Shown piece after piece: positions 1 through 11,486 of a DNA stretch of 64,000 nt; positions within the stretch are counted from its first letter, which is position 1, and every line of letters begins with the position of its first letter. Below the pieces are notes generated by a model that had not been told where the DNA came from, searched no databases, and saw nothing but the letters and a program-made list of their open reading frames with translations. This DNA is from Chamaecyparis obtusa (taxonomy: Eukaryota > Streptophyta > Pinopsida > Cupressales > Cupressaceae): the NCBI GenBank assembly GCA_027943335.1, contig BSBK01003249.1:481577-545576 (forward strand). Direction: 5' to 3'. Both the position numbers and the translations under genes were made by a program.

Positions 1-1275
1 CTAAGGTTGAGATTGTTCTTCCTCTTCTTCTGAACTATCAGAGTTGTTAGAGCTCTCCTCATCATTAGACCCAACATGGTCTCTCTGTTCAGTCTTCTCA
101 GGGGTAGGAGGCAACTGAACAACATCTTTTTCCTTTTCTTTTTCATCTGGTTGTAGCACAATAGGAGAAGATGTTAGCTCTCTGAAAATAACATTTCTAA
201 TATACAACACCTTACTAGTCACGGGATCCCAAAGCTTGTATCCTTTCACACCAGCACTGTATCTGATGAAAATACATTTAACAACTTTGTTTTCCAACTT
301 AGATCTTTTCTCTTTTGGAACATGTGCATAAGCTTCACAACCAAAAACATGAAGACGTCTAATTGAAGGCTTCTTACCAGACCACATCTCCATGGGTGTC
401 TTACCAACAAGGGCTGATGTAGGAGATCTATTAACCAGATAGCAAGCAGTGGCCACAGCTTCGGCCCAAAACCTTTGTTCTAAACTAGCTCCACTAAGTA
501 TACTCCTAGCCTTCTCCATCAGTGTCCTGTTCATTCTCTCTACAACTCCATTTTTCTATGGGGTATAAGGAGTTGGCTTATGCCTCTCGATACCTTGTTC
601 TTTATAGAACTGTTCAAACTTTGCTGAGCAAAACTCACCACCATTATCAGTTCTCACACACTTAATCTTCTTACTAGTCTGATTCTCTACAAGAGCTTTA
701 AATTCCTTGAACCGACTAAAGACTTGTGTCTTACTTTTAAGGAAATAAATCCATGTCCTTCTACTGTAATCATCTATGAAAGATACAAAAAATATAGACT
801 TGGAGATTGAAGGAACTTTTACAGGACCAAATACATCAGAATGAATAAGATCCAAAACATTAGAAGATTTGTGAGAACTAGAGTAAAACTGAACACGATT
901 TTGTTTACCATAGACACAGTGTTCGCAGAAGTCAAACTCAAGATTGCAATCATTTAACCCCTCAATGAGATTTTTATTTTTCAGGGTTCTGAGACCCTTT
1001 TCACCAATGTGGCCAAATCTCATATGCCACAACATTGTCTTTTCTATAGGAAGCTTACCTTCCAAATTATTTGCACTACCATCGGAACCAATAGCCACAG
1101 ACTTCTTCACTGCTTGTTCAGATGGTGAGGATGAAGAACTATTACATAGAGGAATACATGCATCTAGCTGAAATAAGGTACCTCTCCTAGTACCCCTTGC
1201 AAGCACTATCGATCCTCTTATCATCTTGTATCCTTCTTTCAAAAAAATAACTTGCACACCTACATCATTTAGCAT
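1..1275 (-). pseudogene. int: C1 copia integrase (GAG-pre-integrase plus core)
   Basis: The DDE integrase inserts cDNA into the genome. The upstream part carries GAG-pre-integrase with the HHCC-type zinc signature (WHMRFGHIG...CEHCVYGKQ). The core has D1 in LIHSDVFGP, D2 in RTDNGGEF and the catalytic Glu in NGVVERMNR. A stop near 556 separates PYTP from KNGVVER; the conserved family residue there is Gln, so CAG to TAG is the likely change. Downstream, the segment to position 1 holds the post-integrase region ending in an acidic Ser/Glu tract and a TAG at 1-3. RT would follow to the left, outside the window. Confidence 0.92.
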
Positions 1276-1338
1276 ACTTACAGATAATAGGTTTCATCCC
1301 AAACCCAAAATGTGCATAACTCCGTTGATTCCCTTTAC

Positions 1339-1560
1339 TCATCCATCAGGAAATTTGATAGTGACCCTTCCGCATCCAACTATCTTTAGGTGAGAATCAT
1401 CACCCAAGTACACCTTTCCACCATTGAACTCTTCATATTTTGAGAACCAGTTTCGATAAGAGGTCATGTGAAAAGATGCACCTGAGTCAACCAACCACAC
1501 ATCATCAGATGCATGGGCTGCCAAAGCTGCGATGAATGCATTGCCATCTTCTTGAGATCT
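1339..1560 (-). pseudogene. C1 copia aspartic protease domain
   Basis: The retropepsin domain that would process the Gag-Pol polyprotein. The sequence WLVDSGASFHMTS contains the catalytic D-S-G triad (Asp codon at about 1486-1488), in the same frame as the zinc knuckle, as in all copia elements. The segment ends at a TGA at about 1339 (CGA to TGA is the simplest origin). A further stop lies in the linker at about 1300 before the GAG-pre-integrase domain. Identity is secure from the active-site motif and position between gag and integrase. Confidence 0.88.
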
Positions 1561-2352
1561 TTCTGAAGCTGAATCTGAACCTTTCTTCTTCTTCTTCGGC
1601 TCTTTGCAGTCTTTACGAAAGTGCCTAGATTTATCACAGTTCCAACATTTTGCCTTGGACTTATTGGAAGTCTTTAACTTCCCATGGGATTTGGATCTAC
1701 CCTTATTGTTAGACTTATTGTCATTTTTCTTCCCTCTTTCAGTGGATCTCCCACGAACAGCAAGGGCTTCTTTTTCCAAAATGGAAGCCTTTCTCCGCAT
1801 CTCCTCTGATAGCAGTGAAGACACCACATCATCCATTTTGAAGGTGACTAAAGTGCTTCTGAGAGCCATCATAAGATGGTCTCATGAATCCGGTAAAAAA
1901 CACAAAAGTGTGTAGCAACGATCCTCCTCCTCCAACTTGACACCAGCTGATGTCAATTGTGCAGCCAGCAGATTAAATGCATTTAAATGATCCGTTAAGG
2001 ATCCACCTTCCTCCATTCATAGAGAGTACAACTTCTTCCTTAGGAACAACTTGTTCACCAGAGATTTGGCCTGATACATGACCGCAAGTCTTTCCCACAA
2101 ACTATTTGCAATTTTCTCATCTAGAACATTCAGAAGGACTGCATCAGTTAAACAGAGTCTTATGAGACCCTTAGATTTATGGTCTTTGATATCCCAATCT
2201 ACTTGAGCTATAGTTACTGGTCTTGTAGCACTTGAAGTCACTTCCCATAGGTCACGATCTTCCAACATGTCTTCCATCTTGAGTTTCCACAACTCAAAAT
2301 TAGTGCCATTACATTTCTCCACCTCCATTCTTCCATATGATGAACTTTCCAT
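1560..2352 (-). pseudogene. gag: C1 copia gag (capsid/nucleocapsid), broken
   Basis: The Gag structural protein packages element RNA in cytoplasmic particles. The start is the ATG at 2352 (MESSSYGRMEVEKCNGTNFE), the usual copia gag opening with a DUF4219/UBN2-like W-rich core. Near the C-terminus is a CX2CX4HX4C zinc knuckle (CWNCDKSRHFRKDC) at about 1645-1606, followed by a lysine-rich stretch. In-frame stops near 2016 (CGA to TGA likely) and near 1890 (TGG to TGA likely) break the frame, so no full Gag can be made. Spacing and content match a standard gag directly downstream of the PBS. Confidence 0.88.
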
Positions 2353-2457
2353 CTCAATCTACAAATAAGATTTAGAATGCTCTGCAAAAAACTCCCACTC
2401 AAACTTGAGATCAGCTCAAAAAACCCTACCCAACAACTAGGATCAAAAGTTGATCAA

Positions 2458-2469
2458 GCTCCGATACCA
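2458..2469 (-). other. C1 primer binding site (tRNA-iMet type)
   Basis: On the minus strand this reads TGGTATCGGAGC, one base from the canonical plant iMet PBS TGGTATCAGAGC. It sits two bases inside the LTR end, as expected for the site where first-strand synthesis is primed. Confidence 0.9.
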
Positions 2470-2471
2470 CT

Positions 2472-3321
2472 TGTAAAGAAACTCAGGTGCGAAAACAGCT
2501 TCCTATGCAAATCTCTATAGGAGAGTATTGTGCAAATTCTTATAAATCCTTACAATTTCAAATTCGTTAACTACTTTAACAAAGATATTGCAACCACATA
2601 CAATGCATACAGAAAAATAGAGAATGACACAATGATATACCTTGGGGAAAACCTTTCGATAAAAAAAACCCCAGCACTCCAAAACCTGCACAATGTATTA
2701 TCTTCAACACAAAGATTACAATACACTTGCAATGCAAGTTCTTTCAGGAAATGAGAGACAAAGCCAACAAGACTTAAATTTCTGTTATATCTCTCCCATA
2801 GGAGCAGCATCATATATATAGACTCCTCTAGACCCAAAAATAGGCACAACCACCAAGACCCATGCACAAAGCCACATGTACATAGTTGTTACATGCAATC
2901 CCAAGAATAGGTGTCCATCCCTAGAATAGACTATGACAGCTTGTCATAGAATCTGCCAAAAATAACGGTCATAAGAGAAGTGTAAGAGAATTTGTCATAC
3001 CAACCTATTTTTGGCATATTCTCTTACACACACCAACCACTTCTTCTTGGGCACCCAAATAGGCCCAAGTCATAAGATGCTCTTACACCTGTCATAGCAC
3101 ATTCCTTAAATAGTTCTTACGCGTCATAGGAATCCATCATGACCATTTCAGTCATGATCTCCTTACGCACAAGATGCCGACACATCAAGTGGAGTGACAC
3201 ATCAACATGCCAACTAGACATGTACACTAACACTTAATTACATTATTTGCAAAAAAATACATTTACAAAACAAATAATAAGAATAGGAATTATCCAAGGT
3301 TGAGACACCTTATTCCTAACA
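2472..3321 (-). repeat. C1 5' LTR
   Basis: This is an 850-bp LTR. On the minus strand it begins TGTTAGGAAT and ends CTTTACA, the TG...CA termini of LTRs, two bases before the PBS. The second LTR copy is outside the window, so the ends rest on termini, PBS spacing and the flanking sequence change. Confidence 0.85.
2811..2821 (-). promoter_or_regulatory. TATA box of the C1 LTR
   Basis: The minus strand reads CTATATATATG inside the LTR, about 340 bp before its 3' end. This is a plausible U3 TATA box with R-U5 downstream; the start site is not verified. Confidence 0.5.
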
Positions 3322-3754
3322 CTTTTACCTAGACAAGTAAGAAGTAGGCTTGCATTTCTTAGTCTACAGCTGAAGCAGAGTGTGTTGTTGTTGCTACAAA
3401 CTATTCAAACATTTCATATATCAAACAAGTTCTTGAAGGTATGAATGAGATAATCACTAAGCCAGTGATTATATACTATGATAACACCAGTGCAATTAAT
3501 ATTTCAAAGAATTTAGTGATGCATTCTAAAACAAAGCATATATCAATAAAGTATCACTACTTAAGAGAACAAGTACAAGAGAAGCAAGTTTAGTTAGATT
3601 TTGTTACATCAAAAGAATAACTTGCAGATATCTTTACAAAAGCTCTATCAAAGGACACATTTGAGTATTTGAGGACTAGACTAGGGGTTTGTCCCCTATC
3701 TAGCGGTCACTAAGGTGATTTAGATGTTGCATCAGCCTAATCTTATCAGAAGAT
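3322..3754 (+). pseudogene. C2: copia RNase H/pol C-terminus, relic
   Basis: Plus-strand remnant of an older copia element. The frame reads the classic copia RNase H signature (ACIS-STAEAE, then YYDNTSAINISKN, HSKTKHISIKYHYLRE and LADIFTKAL), the region acting in RNA/DNA hybrid removal. Four in-frame stops are visible: one in place of Gln before ACIS, one before STAEAE, one after KQV and one after SKE. The upstream part is cut off by C1 at 3321 and the downstream part by the E1 composite at 3755, leaving about 430 bp between two younger insertions. Confidence 0.85.
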
Positions 3755-4870
3755 TGTGTGTGTGAATTTTGTACTTGATCTGTAGACACAACACTTCAGT
3801 AAAACATTAGAGGTTAGCAAAAATCAAAATCATGCAATGAATTGAAAGCTAAACTAACCAGGTGATTTACTACCTTCTAATAGGTGCGAGTATGATGTTC
3901 TCAAATTGTTATCAAGATCAATGACCTTGACGACACCTAAATGAAGGATTTGAATGCAAAACTGATATGAAATATGAATGCAATTAATCTTCTTCTTTTT
4001 TTATATTTTCTATCGATTGATATGATGAAATATGATATGAAATCTATGCTAATATGGAAATTGATATGTTAAAATGATCTAACAATAATATGAAAACAAA
4101 AGTGATCTCACAAAATGCGGTTGATTTGCAAAGAAGCTCTGATTCTCCAAATAGCAATTCACCAGCATAAGTTTGCAATTCTTGTGGATGATTTGTGAAG
4201 AGCTAAAGCCTTAATTTATAGAAATCCAGGGCTTTAGAGGTGCATGAAAGAAAGCCATAAATCACTCAGATTAACTCAGCTTGATTTTTGAGTTATCTGA
4301 AAATAAAGGATATTTAACTCACAAAAACATGCAAATCATGCGAAAATAGCTTTTTAACTCAAATTAGAAGTTTAGATCAACTTTAAAACTCAAAAATGAT
4401 GTTGAGTTCCAAAAAGTCAATAACTTGCATTGATTTTCTGATTTGGAGTTTAACTGCTCTTTGATTGTACACATGGATAATTATGAATTAATAAATAAAT
4501 AAAGTGATTTATTCTCAACTTAACTGATTTTTGAAATAAAACAATTGATTTATGGGTTAATCAATCATTTAATCAAACTTTTATTCAAAAATAATATCAT
4601 CAAATATGACAACTTTCTTTAATTAATTAAATAAGAATTTAATCAATTATTCATAGGATTTTGGATTTATTGCCAAATAACTATTAAATCAATGATAATT
4701 AGGATAATTAGGAATATTACTAAAAATATTCTCCGATGCAGAATTTGAGATAATCAATTAGGATTCGATGATGTTCAGATGTGCCTTAGGTTAGGAATTT
4801 GATGTCGATTTCATTTGATTTGTTGATATAGGAGGTTAATGAACCTATAGCCCATTTTTGGGGTATTACA
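3755..4870 (-). repeat. E1 3' LTR
   Basis: A 1116-bp LTR. On the minus strand it starts TGTAATACCCC directly after a polypurine tract and ends in five CA repeats. The same termini recur in the inverted copy at 19,535-20,786, and the inner end recurs beside the PBS at 17,175-17,226. Confidence 0.88.
4212..4222 (-). promoter_or_regulatory. TATA box of the E1 LTR
   Basis: The minus strand reads TCTATAAATTAA-like sequence about 450 bp before the LTR end. The inverted copy has TATAAAAA at the equivalent place (20,293-20,300), which supports a conserved U3 promoter. Confidence 0.5.
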
Positions 4871-4886
4871 TTTTGCCCCTCTTTGA
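4871..4886 (-). other. E1 polypurine tract
   Basis: The minus strand reads AAAGAGGGGCAAAA immediately before the LTR start TGTAATACC. This is the second-strand primer site; the near-identical AAAGAGGAGCAAA precedes the E2 LTR. Confidence 0.85.
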
Positions 4887-7250
4887 ATTACTGTGCGAAG
4901 CGCAGTGGTTCAAAGATAGTCTGTGTTTGATAGAGATATAAAACTAATTTGAAATTGATAATTGATATGAGACAGAAGTTGATTGAAAGATTTGATATGA
5001 AGATAATAGGTCCTGAATGACCAAAGATAATGTTAACTATAACAACAATGAACCGATGATTGCGAAAAAGTGTCAAAATGCCTGATTCTAAACCTTATGA
5101 TTATGAATAAGTGAGTGACCGATTCCAGACTTGATTGTCTTTAGAAGAATCACATAGGTATCACATCTGAACCCTTCAATTACCAAAGAACCAAGGAAAT
5201 AACACAATTGAACCGATAGTTGCAAAAAATGATACAATTTACAAGATTAAGAGAATACCAAAATGATATGGATCTCGATGAATCTAATATGCCCTGAGTG
5301 ATGATTGATTTTCCACAAGAAATAAGGTCTTTTGATGAATCAGTAACTAGACGTGGTTGTTGTCTTGATTACTAAGGAAAGATATGATATCAATAAAGAT
5401 ATGATTACAGACTTTGAATGATGTGCAATACCATGCCCCCTTTGGGATTAAAATTGAAATCTGACAAGAAAAAGTCAGCGTTGATAGTTCAGAAGCATGT
5501 AAATTGATTTTGAGAATTGGTTGAACATGTTCGAGAATGCATTCTGTATCGTTTAGAGGTCCAGAAGACCAAGTTTGACTAGGTTAAACCATGAGTTGAC
5601 CATAGTTGACCAAGTTGAAATTTTGATAGTTTGATGTAAGATAATGAGTTAAGTTGAATACTGGATTTCTATGATGATTGAAGGTCGATTATGCAAGTAG
5701 TGAAATAATATAAACAATCTCAGATTTTGATTTTGATCCCGAAAAAGGATTCTACTTGCTACTTCATTGGAGGAACCTTCATGTGAGATTCAACTCTTGT
5801 TAGATTTGAAGATGCGATTTGAAGAATCATTTAAGCATTCAAAGTTCATTTAATCATTGTGAGATCATGCAAAGATGAAAAATGAAATGCAGAATGAAAT
5901 GCAACCTAAGACCTAGGACCTACTCACTCATCATATGTCGATTTGTTATCATCATTGAACTTTTAGGTAATCAGATAAATCAATACAATGCCCACTAGCT
6001 ATGAAACCATAGACATATGAATATCAATTTTTATGCGAAGAATCAATACAAAACCCACTGGTCAACAACCATGGATATATGAATATTGATTTTGTTTTTG
6101 GAATGTCGGATTAGATATAAGCACCAAGGCATAAATGCTAGGATGACCTGAATATCATGTCCATTTTGATATAGCAATTTGTATAAGCATCAAAACATAA
6201 ATTTTGTGATGACCTGAATACGCCTTGCAGTGCAAACACATCAACAAGTCAAGAGATTATTCTAAATCCAATGTGAATTACCCGTAGTGACCCTTTATCG
6301 TTCACATCCTTAGGTAAGATAACATTTCACAGTAGGAGAAAGAACTCACTCAAAAAGACAATAGTTAGAGAAAACTTCCTTGAACTTTTCAGGTATCAAT
6401 GGTTGAGGTACGCATGGCCATCTAATTCGAGATAGAGGCTCTTACAATCAGACACCATTTCAATCCAGAATTTCCAAAGTTGTTAGATTTTCACATACAA
6501 GCAAAAGACAAAGAAAAGATTATGCCCCCAGTCATCACTCTCTAAATCCTAAAAAGGACATCATCGAAGAGCTTGCGGGAACATAATATGCAAAAATCTC
6601 AATGTGAATCAGTAAGCATATAAGGAGATAAAAGCATGTAAAAAGCATAGATTGTTTTCAGTTTGATGTTTGATGTTTGATGCAAAATCCTTTCTGGAGA
6701 CAAGATTGACTGACTGACTGACTCAAATGAAGCTTCAAAGGAATCTGAATGGATATGATACGTCTAAGATACATTGGAGTCCATAGGATATGACATTGAT
6801 TGCCTCCAAGTTTGAACATTGATAGGATACAGATGGTTGAGTTGATTGGTGTACAGACCGACTTATTGAAAACAGGAATGTTGAAACAAATTGGGAGATA
6901 TGTACAAACTAAAGCAAGACTAAAAGCTAGGAAAGACCAAGATCATGCTGATAGATGGAGCATTTTGAAACAAGTGGCACCCATTTGCTGGGTTTTCACC
7001 ATCTTGGCAAAGATTCTATTTTTGCTACCAAGGCACCTATTTCCAGGTTTTCACCACGCCACTTTTTTTCTTTTTCTCATTTTTTTGTATTTTTCATTTT
7101 TTCAATTTTTTTGATATTTTTGATATTTTTTTATTTTTTTGTGAATCATCAAGGTGCCCATTGCTAGGTTTTCACCAAGATATTCATTTTTTCAGGACTT
7201 TTTCCAATTTTTAAAATTTTTTCAGAACATTTTTCCATAGACTAAATGCT
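4887..7250 (-). other. E1 3' region between integrase and PPT, non-coding
   Basis: About 2.4 kb without a credible coding frame on either strand. It holds T/A-rich runs just after the integrase stop (7030-7240) and repeated phrases around 'ttttcaccaagg/ccaaggcacc'. Most of it (to 7194) recurs in inverted orientation at 17,227-19,534 at roughly 85-90% identity by eye. The equivalent E2 region carries an antisense PMD gene; here I see none. Confidence 0.7.
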
Positions 7251-8350
7251 TTAGGCATAGAATTTCTTCAAATGGAGAACGTTGATTGGTTCTCGAAGCT
7301 GTTCTCCTTCAGTCATTGAGAGTTGATAGGCACTAGAGCCAAAAGTAGTAGTGATTACAAAGGGACCCAACCAGTTGGGTTCAAACTTCCCCTTGCCTTC
7401 TCGATGTGATTGATTTTTAGGATTCTCTCTCAAGACTAGATCACCAACCTGAAATTCTCTGTGTCTGACTTTCTTATTGTAGCCTCTAGACATTCTCTTC
7501 TGATATACTCTAAGATGATCATATGTTTCTTGTCTGTGCTCATCTAGTAGTTCAAGTTCTTGCAACCTAGACACTCTGTAGTCATCATCAGTTACTAAAC
7601 CATGCATTCTGATTCTTAGTGATGGGATTTCAACCTCAATAGGTAGTACCACTTCAGACCCATAAACTAAAGCAAAAGGTGTAGCCCCAATAGGTGTTCT
7701 GATACTTGTTATGTAGGCCCAGAGAGCTGGATTGATCACGAGATGTCAGTCTCTTCCTATTTTTCTAACTATACAATGCAAGATTTTCAATAGATTCTTA
7801 TTAGAAGCCTCTACTTGTCCATTCCCTTGAGGATAGTAGATAGAAGACCAATGTTGTGTGATCTTTAATTTGGCACATAGATCATCGAGGTCTTTGTTCT
7901 TGAATTTTCCACCATTATCTATGATTATGGAATGAGGTATCCCATATCTGCATATGATATAGTTCAATATGAACATAGATATTTTCTTTCCATTAGAAGA
8001 ATGAGGATGAATCATCCCGATAAGATCAAATGCCCATTGATGGAAAGGCCATTGTGTTGTAAAGGGGATTAGATCCCTCCCTGGAGCATGAATTAAGTTG
8101 CCATGCACTTGGCACTTTTGACAATTCTTAGCAAATTTGATAGCCTCTTTCTCCATCTCAGGCCAATAGTACCCAGCCCTAATAAGTTTTTGAGCTAGTG
8201 TTAAACCGTTCGAGTCTGACCCACAAATACCATCATGGACTTCCTCTAATGCATGTTGAGACTCTTCCCATTCTAAACATCAAAGTAGTGTACCATCTAG
8301 ACCTCATTTGTATAGATCGTGACCAATGATGACATATCGAGAGGCATTTC
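7251..8350 (-). pseudogene. int: E1 integrase, broken and internally deleted
   Basis: The integrase part of the gypsy polyprotein. The N-terminal zinc region (HDGICG...CQKCQVHGN) lies near 8250-8080, with the second His apparently replaced by Asp. The core has D1 in FDLIG, D2 in IIDNGG and Glu in NGQVEASNK, so the DDE residues are present. Compared with E2, about 26 residues between D1 and D2 (the ITAIEYFTKW region) are missing without a frame change. The C-terminal part (RYGIP...GPFVITTTFGSSAYQL) ends LHLKKFYA at 7251. A stop near 7743 and others near 8300 break the frame. Confidence 0.9.
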
Positions 8351-9011
8351 GGATAAGGTATCTCTTTTAATGGTAGTTGAAGGTATCGGGGATGATTTGG
8401 TCTTGGAGATAGGCAAATAGGTTTTTGTATCTAGATGAATCATGACCTACAAAAATGAAAATCATGTGGGTTTTAAGGGAGTCATATGCAAGATAAGATA
8501 GTGCTTCCACCAAGAACTCATAGCATAGCTCATGTTCAGGCTGCTGTAATAAAGTAGATAGTGTTGCCATTGCATCGGCAGCTTTATTCTCCATTCTAGG
8601 AATTTTCTCAAACGTGATAGACATGAAATGATTCTTTAAATCATCTACCATTCTCTTGTAAGGAATGATCTTTTCATCTTTAGTTTGGTACACATCATTG
8701 ACTTGATGAATAAAAAGTTGAGAGTCTCCATGAATGTGTAGCTCTGTCACTCTCCACTCAATTGCTAGTTCTGTACCATTCAAAAGGGCTTCATATTCTA
8801 TGATATTGTTTGTGCAAGGAAATTTTAATCTGAATGCTTTTGGGATCAAGTATCCTTGAGGAGTTATGAAAAATATGCCTACTCCAGATCCATTATGTGT
8901 ATAGGAGCCATCAAAGAATAATTGCCATTCTCTAGAAGAAAGATGCATGATAGAGGAATCTAGAAATTCCATTTGTAGTGGTGTGTCATCAAACAATGGT
9001 GCTTCAGCCAA
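8351..9011 (-). pseudogene. E1 second RNase H (aRNH) and linker to integrase
   Basis: A second, archaeal-type RNase H domain between RT-RNase H and integrase, typical of Tat elements. Visible catalytic positions are Asp in LFFDGSYTHNG, Glu in NIIEYEALLNG and Asp in HIHGDSQLF, with NKAADAMATL near the end; the active site is essentially intact. It is thought to supply RNase H activity when the first domain is degenerate. The frame opens after an upstream stop at about 9042 (VE-stop-KVLKG) and ends at a stop near 8367 before the integrase zinc region. Confidence 0.88.
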
Positions 9012-9039
9012 TTGATCAACAATGACTTGTCCTTTTAAA

Positions 9040-11182
9040 ACTTTTCACTCAACATATTCAATGTCGAATTCACTCAATAGCATGACCCATTTAGCTAATC
9101 TACCTGTGAGGGCAGCTTTACTTAGTAGGTACTTTAGTGGATCAATCTTGGCTACCAATTGAGTGGTATGAGCTAACATGTAGTGTCTCAGTTTCTGTGA
9201 TGTGAAGATCATAGCTAGACAAGCTTTCTCAATCATTGAATAGTTCTTTTCATATGCAACCAATGTCCTACTGATATAGTATATAGCTCTTTCCTTTTTA
9301 TCTTCATCATGTTGTGCTAGCAATGCCCCCAGTGATGTATCTGTAGCGGAGACATATAAGATTAGACGCTTCCCATGAATAGGAGGCATCAAGATAGGAA
9401 GATTAGATAGATACTTCTTGATATGGTTAAATTTGTTCTCACATTATTCATTCCATGCAAAGGCCACACCTTTATGTAATGTTTTTGTAAAAGGCTGTGA
9501 TATGTCCGCTCGCTATGATATGAATCTTCTAATAGATTGAACTCTTCCTTGCAATGTCCTCATCTGACTGATATTCTTAGGGGGTTGCATCTCCATTATA
9601 GCCTTTACTTTAGCTGGATCAACTTCAATGCCTTTCTTTGAAACTATGTATCCTAAGAGTTTTTCAGAAGTGACTCCAAAAGCACACTTCTTAGGATTTA
9701 GTCTAAGACTAAAATTTTCCATTCTGTCTAGAATCTTGCTCAGGTCCTTAGATGTTCAGTTCTGATCATAGATTTTGCTAATGTGTCATCAACATAATCT
9801 TCCATGGTTTGATGCATCATGTCATTGAAAATAGATGTCATTGCTCTTTGATATGTAGCACCAGCATTTTTAAGCCCAAATTGCATGACATTCCAACAGA
9901 AGGTACCCCATGCGCATGTGAAAGCAGTTTTCTCTTGATCCTCTGGAGCAATTTTTATTTGGTTATATCCAGAGAAACCATCCATTAAGGAATACATCTT
10001 GAAACCCCCAGTCATGTCCAATATCATATCAATGTTAGGTAGTGGAAAACCATCCTTAGGGCATGCTCTATTCACATCTCTAAAGTCTGTGTACACTCTA
10101 ATTGAACCATATAGCTTAGAAATAGGTACAATATTGGAGATCCACTCTGCATAGTTAATAACTCGGATGAATCTAGCTTTTAGGAGCTTCTCTAATTTAG
10201 CTTTTACCAAGAGTGCAACATGAGGATGCATCTTTCTCAACTTTTTCCTGACAGGTTTTACATTAGGAGCTATGGATAAATGGTGCATTATGAGATTAGG
10301 ATCCAATCCTAGCATATCTGAATATTTCCATGCAAATTTGATCTTCTTCTCGATTAGGAATGTTGTAAATTTTTGCTTCTCTTCTTCTGATAATGATTGT
10401 GCTACATGTACCAATTGTGGTTCCTTTGTTGTACCCAAATTGATGGATTGAGTGGGCTCAATTAGAACTGGAGATCTATCCTGTAAATGACTCAAAAGGA
10501 TATCAAATATCTCATCCTTAGGCACCTCAGAGAGGTTGTCACCTTTGGATACATCTTTTATTTTTACTTTTGTAGGTTTTGAGACTGCCACAAAGTGGTT
10601 TTCACCCTCAGAACTCTTTTTCTTTTTATTCTTATTCTTATTTTTTTGACTAAGATATTTGATGTCTGACTTGGTCATGCTGACACTCGATTCACTGATG
10701 GAAGTACTCATAGGCTCAACTACATTGAGGTAGCAAGCAAGGGCATAGTCATTTGGGAAGGTATAAATACCATGGCTTAGATTTGTGGAGGTTTGATCAA
10801 TAAGTTTTGGATATTGGATAGTCAAAGTGGGGAAAGATTGGGAGATAGTGTTTATGGATATGGATATGTCATCATTGGTCCTAACCTGACACTTGAGTTC
10901 AAAGGTGATATTATAACTTAAGACATTCAATTTGTGAATAGGCTCAATGTCATCGTGGGAGTCCAATTCAGCCATAGGTGGATCAGACTCGATAGGTTCA
11001 TCATTTCCTTCTAGACTTACATTGGGTTGAGGTGCATATTGGTGAATAACATCAACATGTTTCTCCGTGATAAGCTCATCTAGTTCTAGAATGACTCCCC
11101 ATTCATAGTCATTAGATTCATCTTCTGATTCAGGATCTCGAGGAAATCTTAGAACATGAGTAAAGTCAGGGGAATACCCCAA
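9040..11182 (-). pseudogene. pol: E1 reverse transcriptase and RNase H, broken
   Basis: Copies element RNA to DNA. The upstream ~230 residues are an acidic/lysine-rich linker; RT follows with VYTDFRDVNRACPKDGFPLP, LMDGFSGYNQIKIAPEDQEK, WNVMQFGLKNAGATYQRAM and the catalytic YVDD at about 9786-9797. The frame breaks at 9740 after the YVDD region. The thumb continues at 9722-9513 (LNPKKCAFGV...LLGYIVSKKGIEVDP) and the first RNase H at 9392-9045 (LYVSATDTSLGALLAQ, RAIYYISRTL, EKACLAMIF, HTTQLVAKIDPLKYLL). Asp-for-Asp catalytic residues of that RNase H appear partly altered (SATDT). Confidence 0.93.
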
Positions 11183-11486
11183 TAAGGGTTACCCTCATAT
11201 TCTGATTTGAATTCATACTCATGGGAATCTATCTCAGAATCACTACCACTTCCCTCTTCTTGATTGTTTTCGAGATTAGCTGGTTCTTGTGTTGCAACTA
11301 TCTCTTGATTGATAGTAGGTTCTTGTGTTTCTCTACATTAATTCTTTTGATTGGATCATCTTTATCATCAAGAAGGTCTTTGATCTCCTTAGGCAATTTT
11401 TCATAGGGGATGAGTTCTGAGCTATCTAAATCACTATCTAATGGTTCTATTTCTTCTTTCTTAAGAAGAGGTTCTCCTGGTGTGAT
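11183..11486 (-). pseudogene. E1 acidic linker between protease and RT
   Basis: Coding-like, highly acidic sequence in shifting frames (for example NNQEEGSGSDSEIDSHEYE near 11,270-11,215). It joins the protease frame to the RT frame. A stop at about 11,487 (GAG-TAG-ATC) and a frameshift near 11,180 separate the pieces. It has no recognised domain; comparable acidic linkers sit at the same place in E2. Confidence 0.6.

Larger units (their letters stand above)
1..3321 (-). mobile_element. C1: Ty1/copia LTR retrotransposon, 5' part
   Basis: A minus-strand copia element running off the left edge. In its own direction it has a 5' LTR (3321 to 2472), an iMet-type PBS, gag with zinc knuckle, protease, GAG-pre-integrase and integrase. 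RT, RNase H and the 3' LTR lie outside the window. The order PR-IN before RT is diagnostic of copia rather than gypsy. It interrupts an older plus-strand copia RNase H sequence that begins directly after the LTR. The partner target-site duplication cannot be checked; the near flank is CTTTT at 3322-3326. Confidence 0.93.

Noticed and set aside
944..1171. Plus-strand open frame over the C1 integrase
   Set aside because: Shadow of the minus-strand integrase; no domain of its own.
3755..7194. A single 3.4-kb LTR for E1
   Set aside because: A polypurine tract followed by TGTAATACC at 4870 and the E2 comparison show that the LTR is only 3755-4870; the rest is the 3' region.
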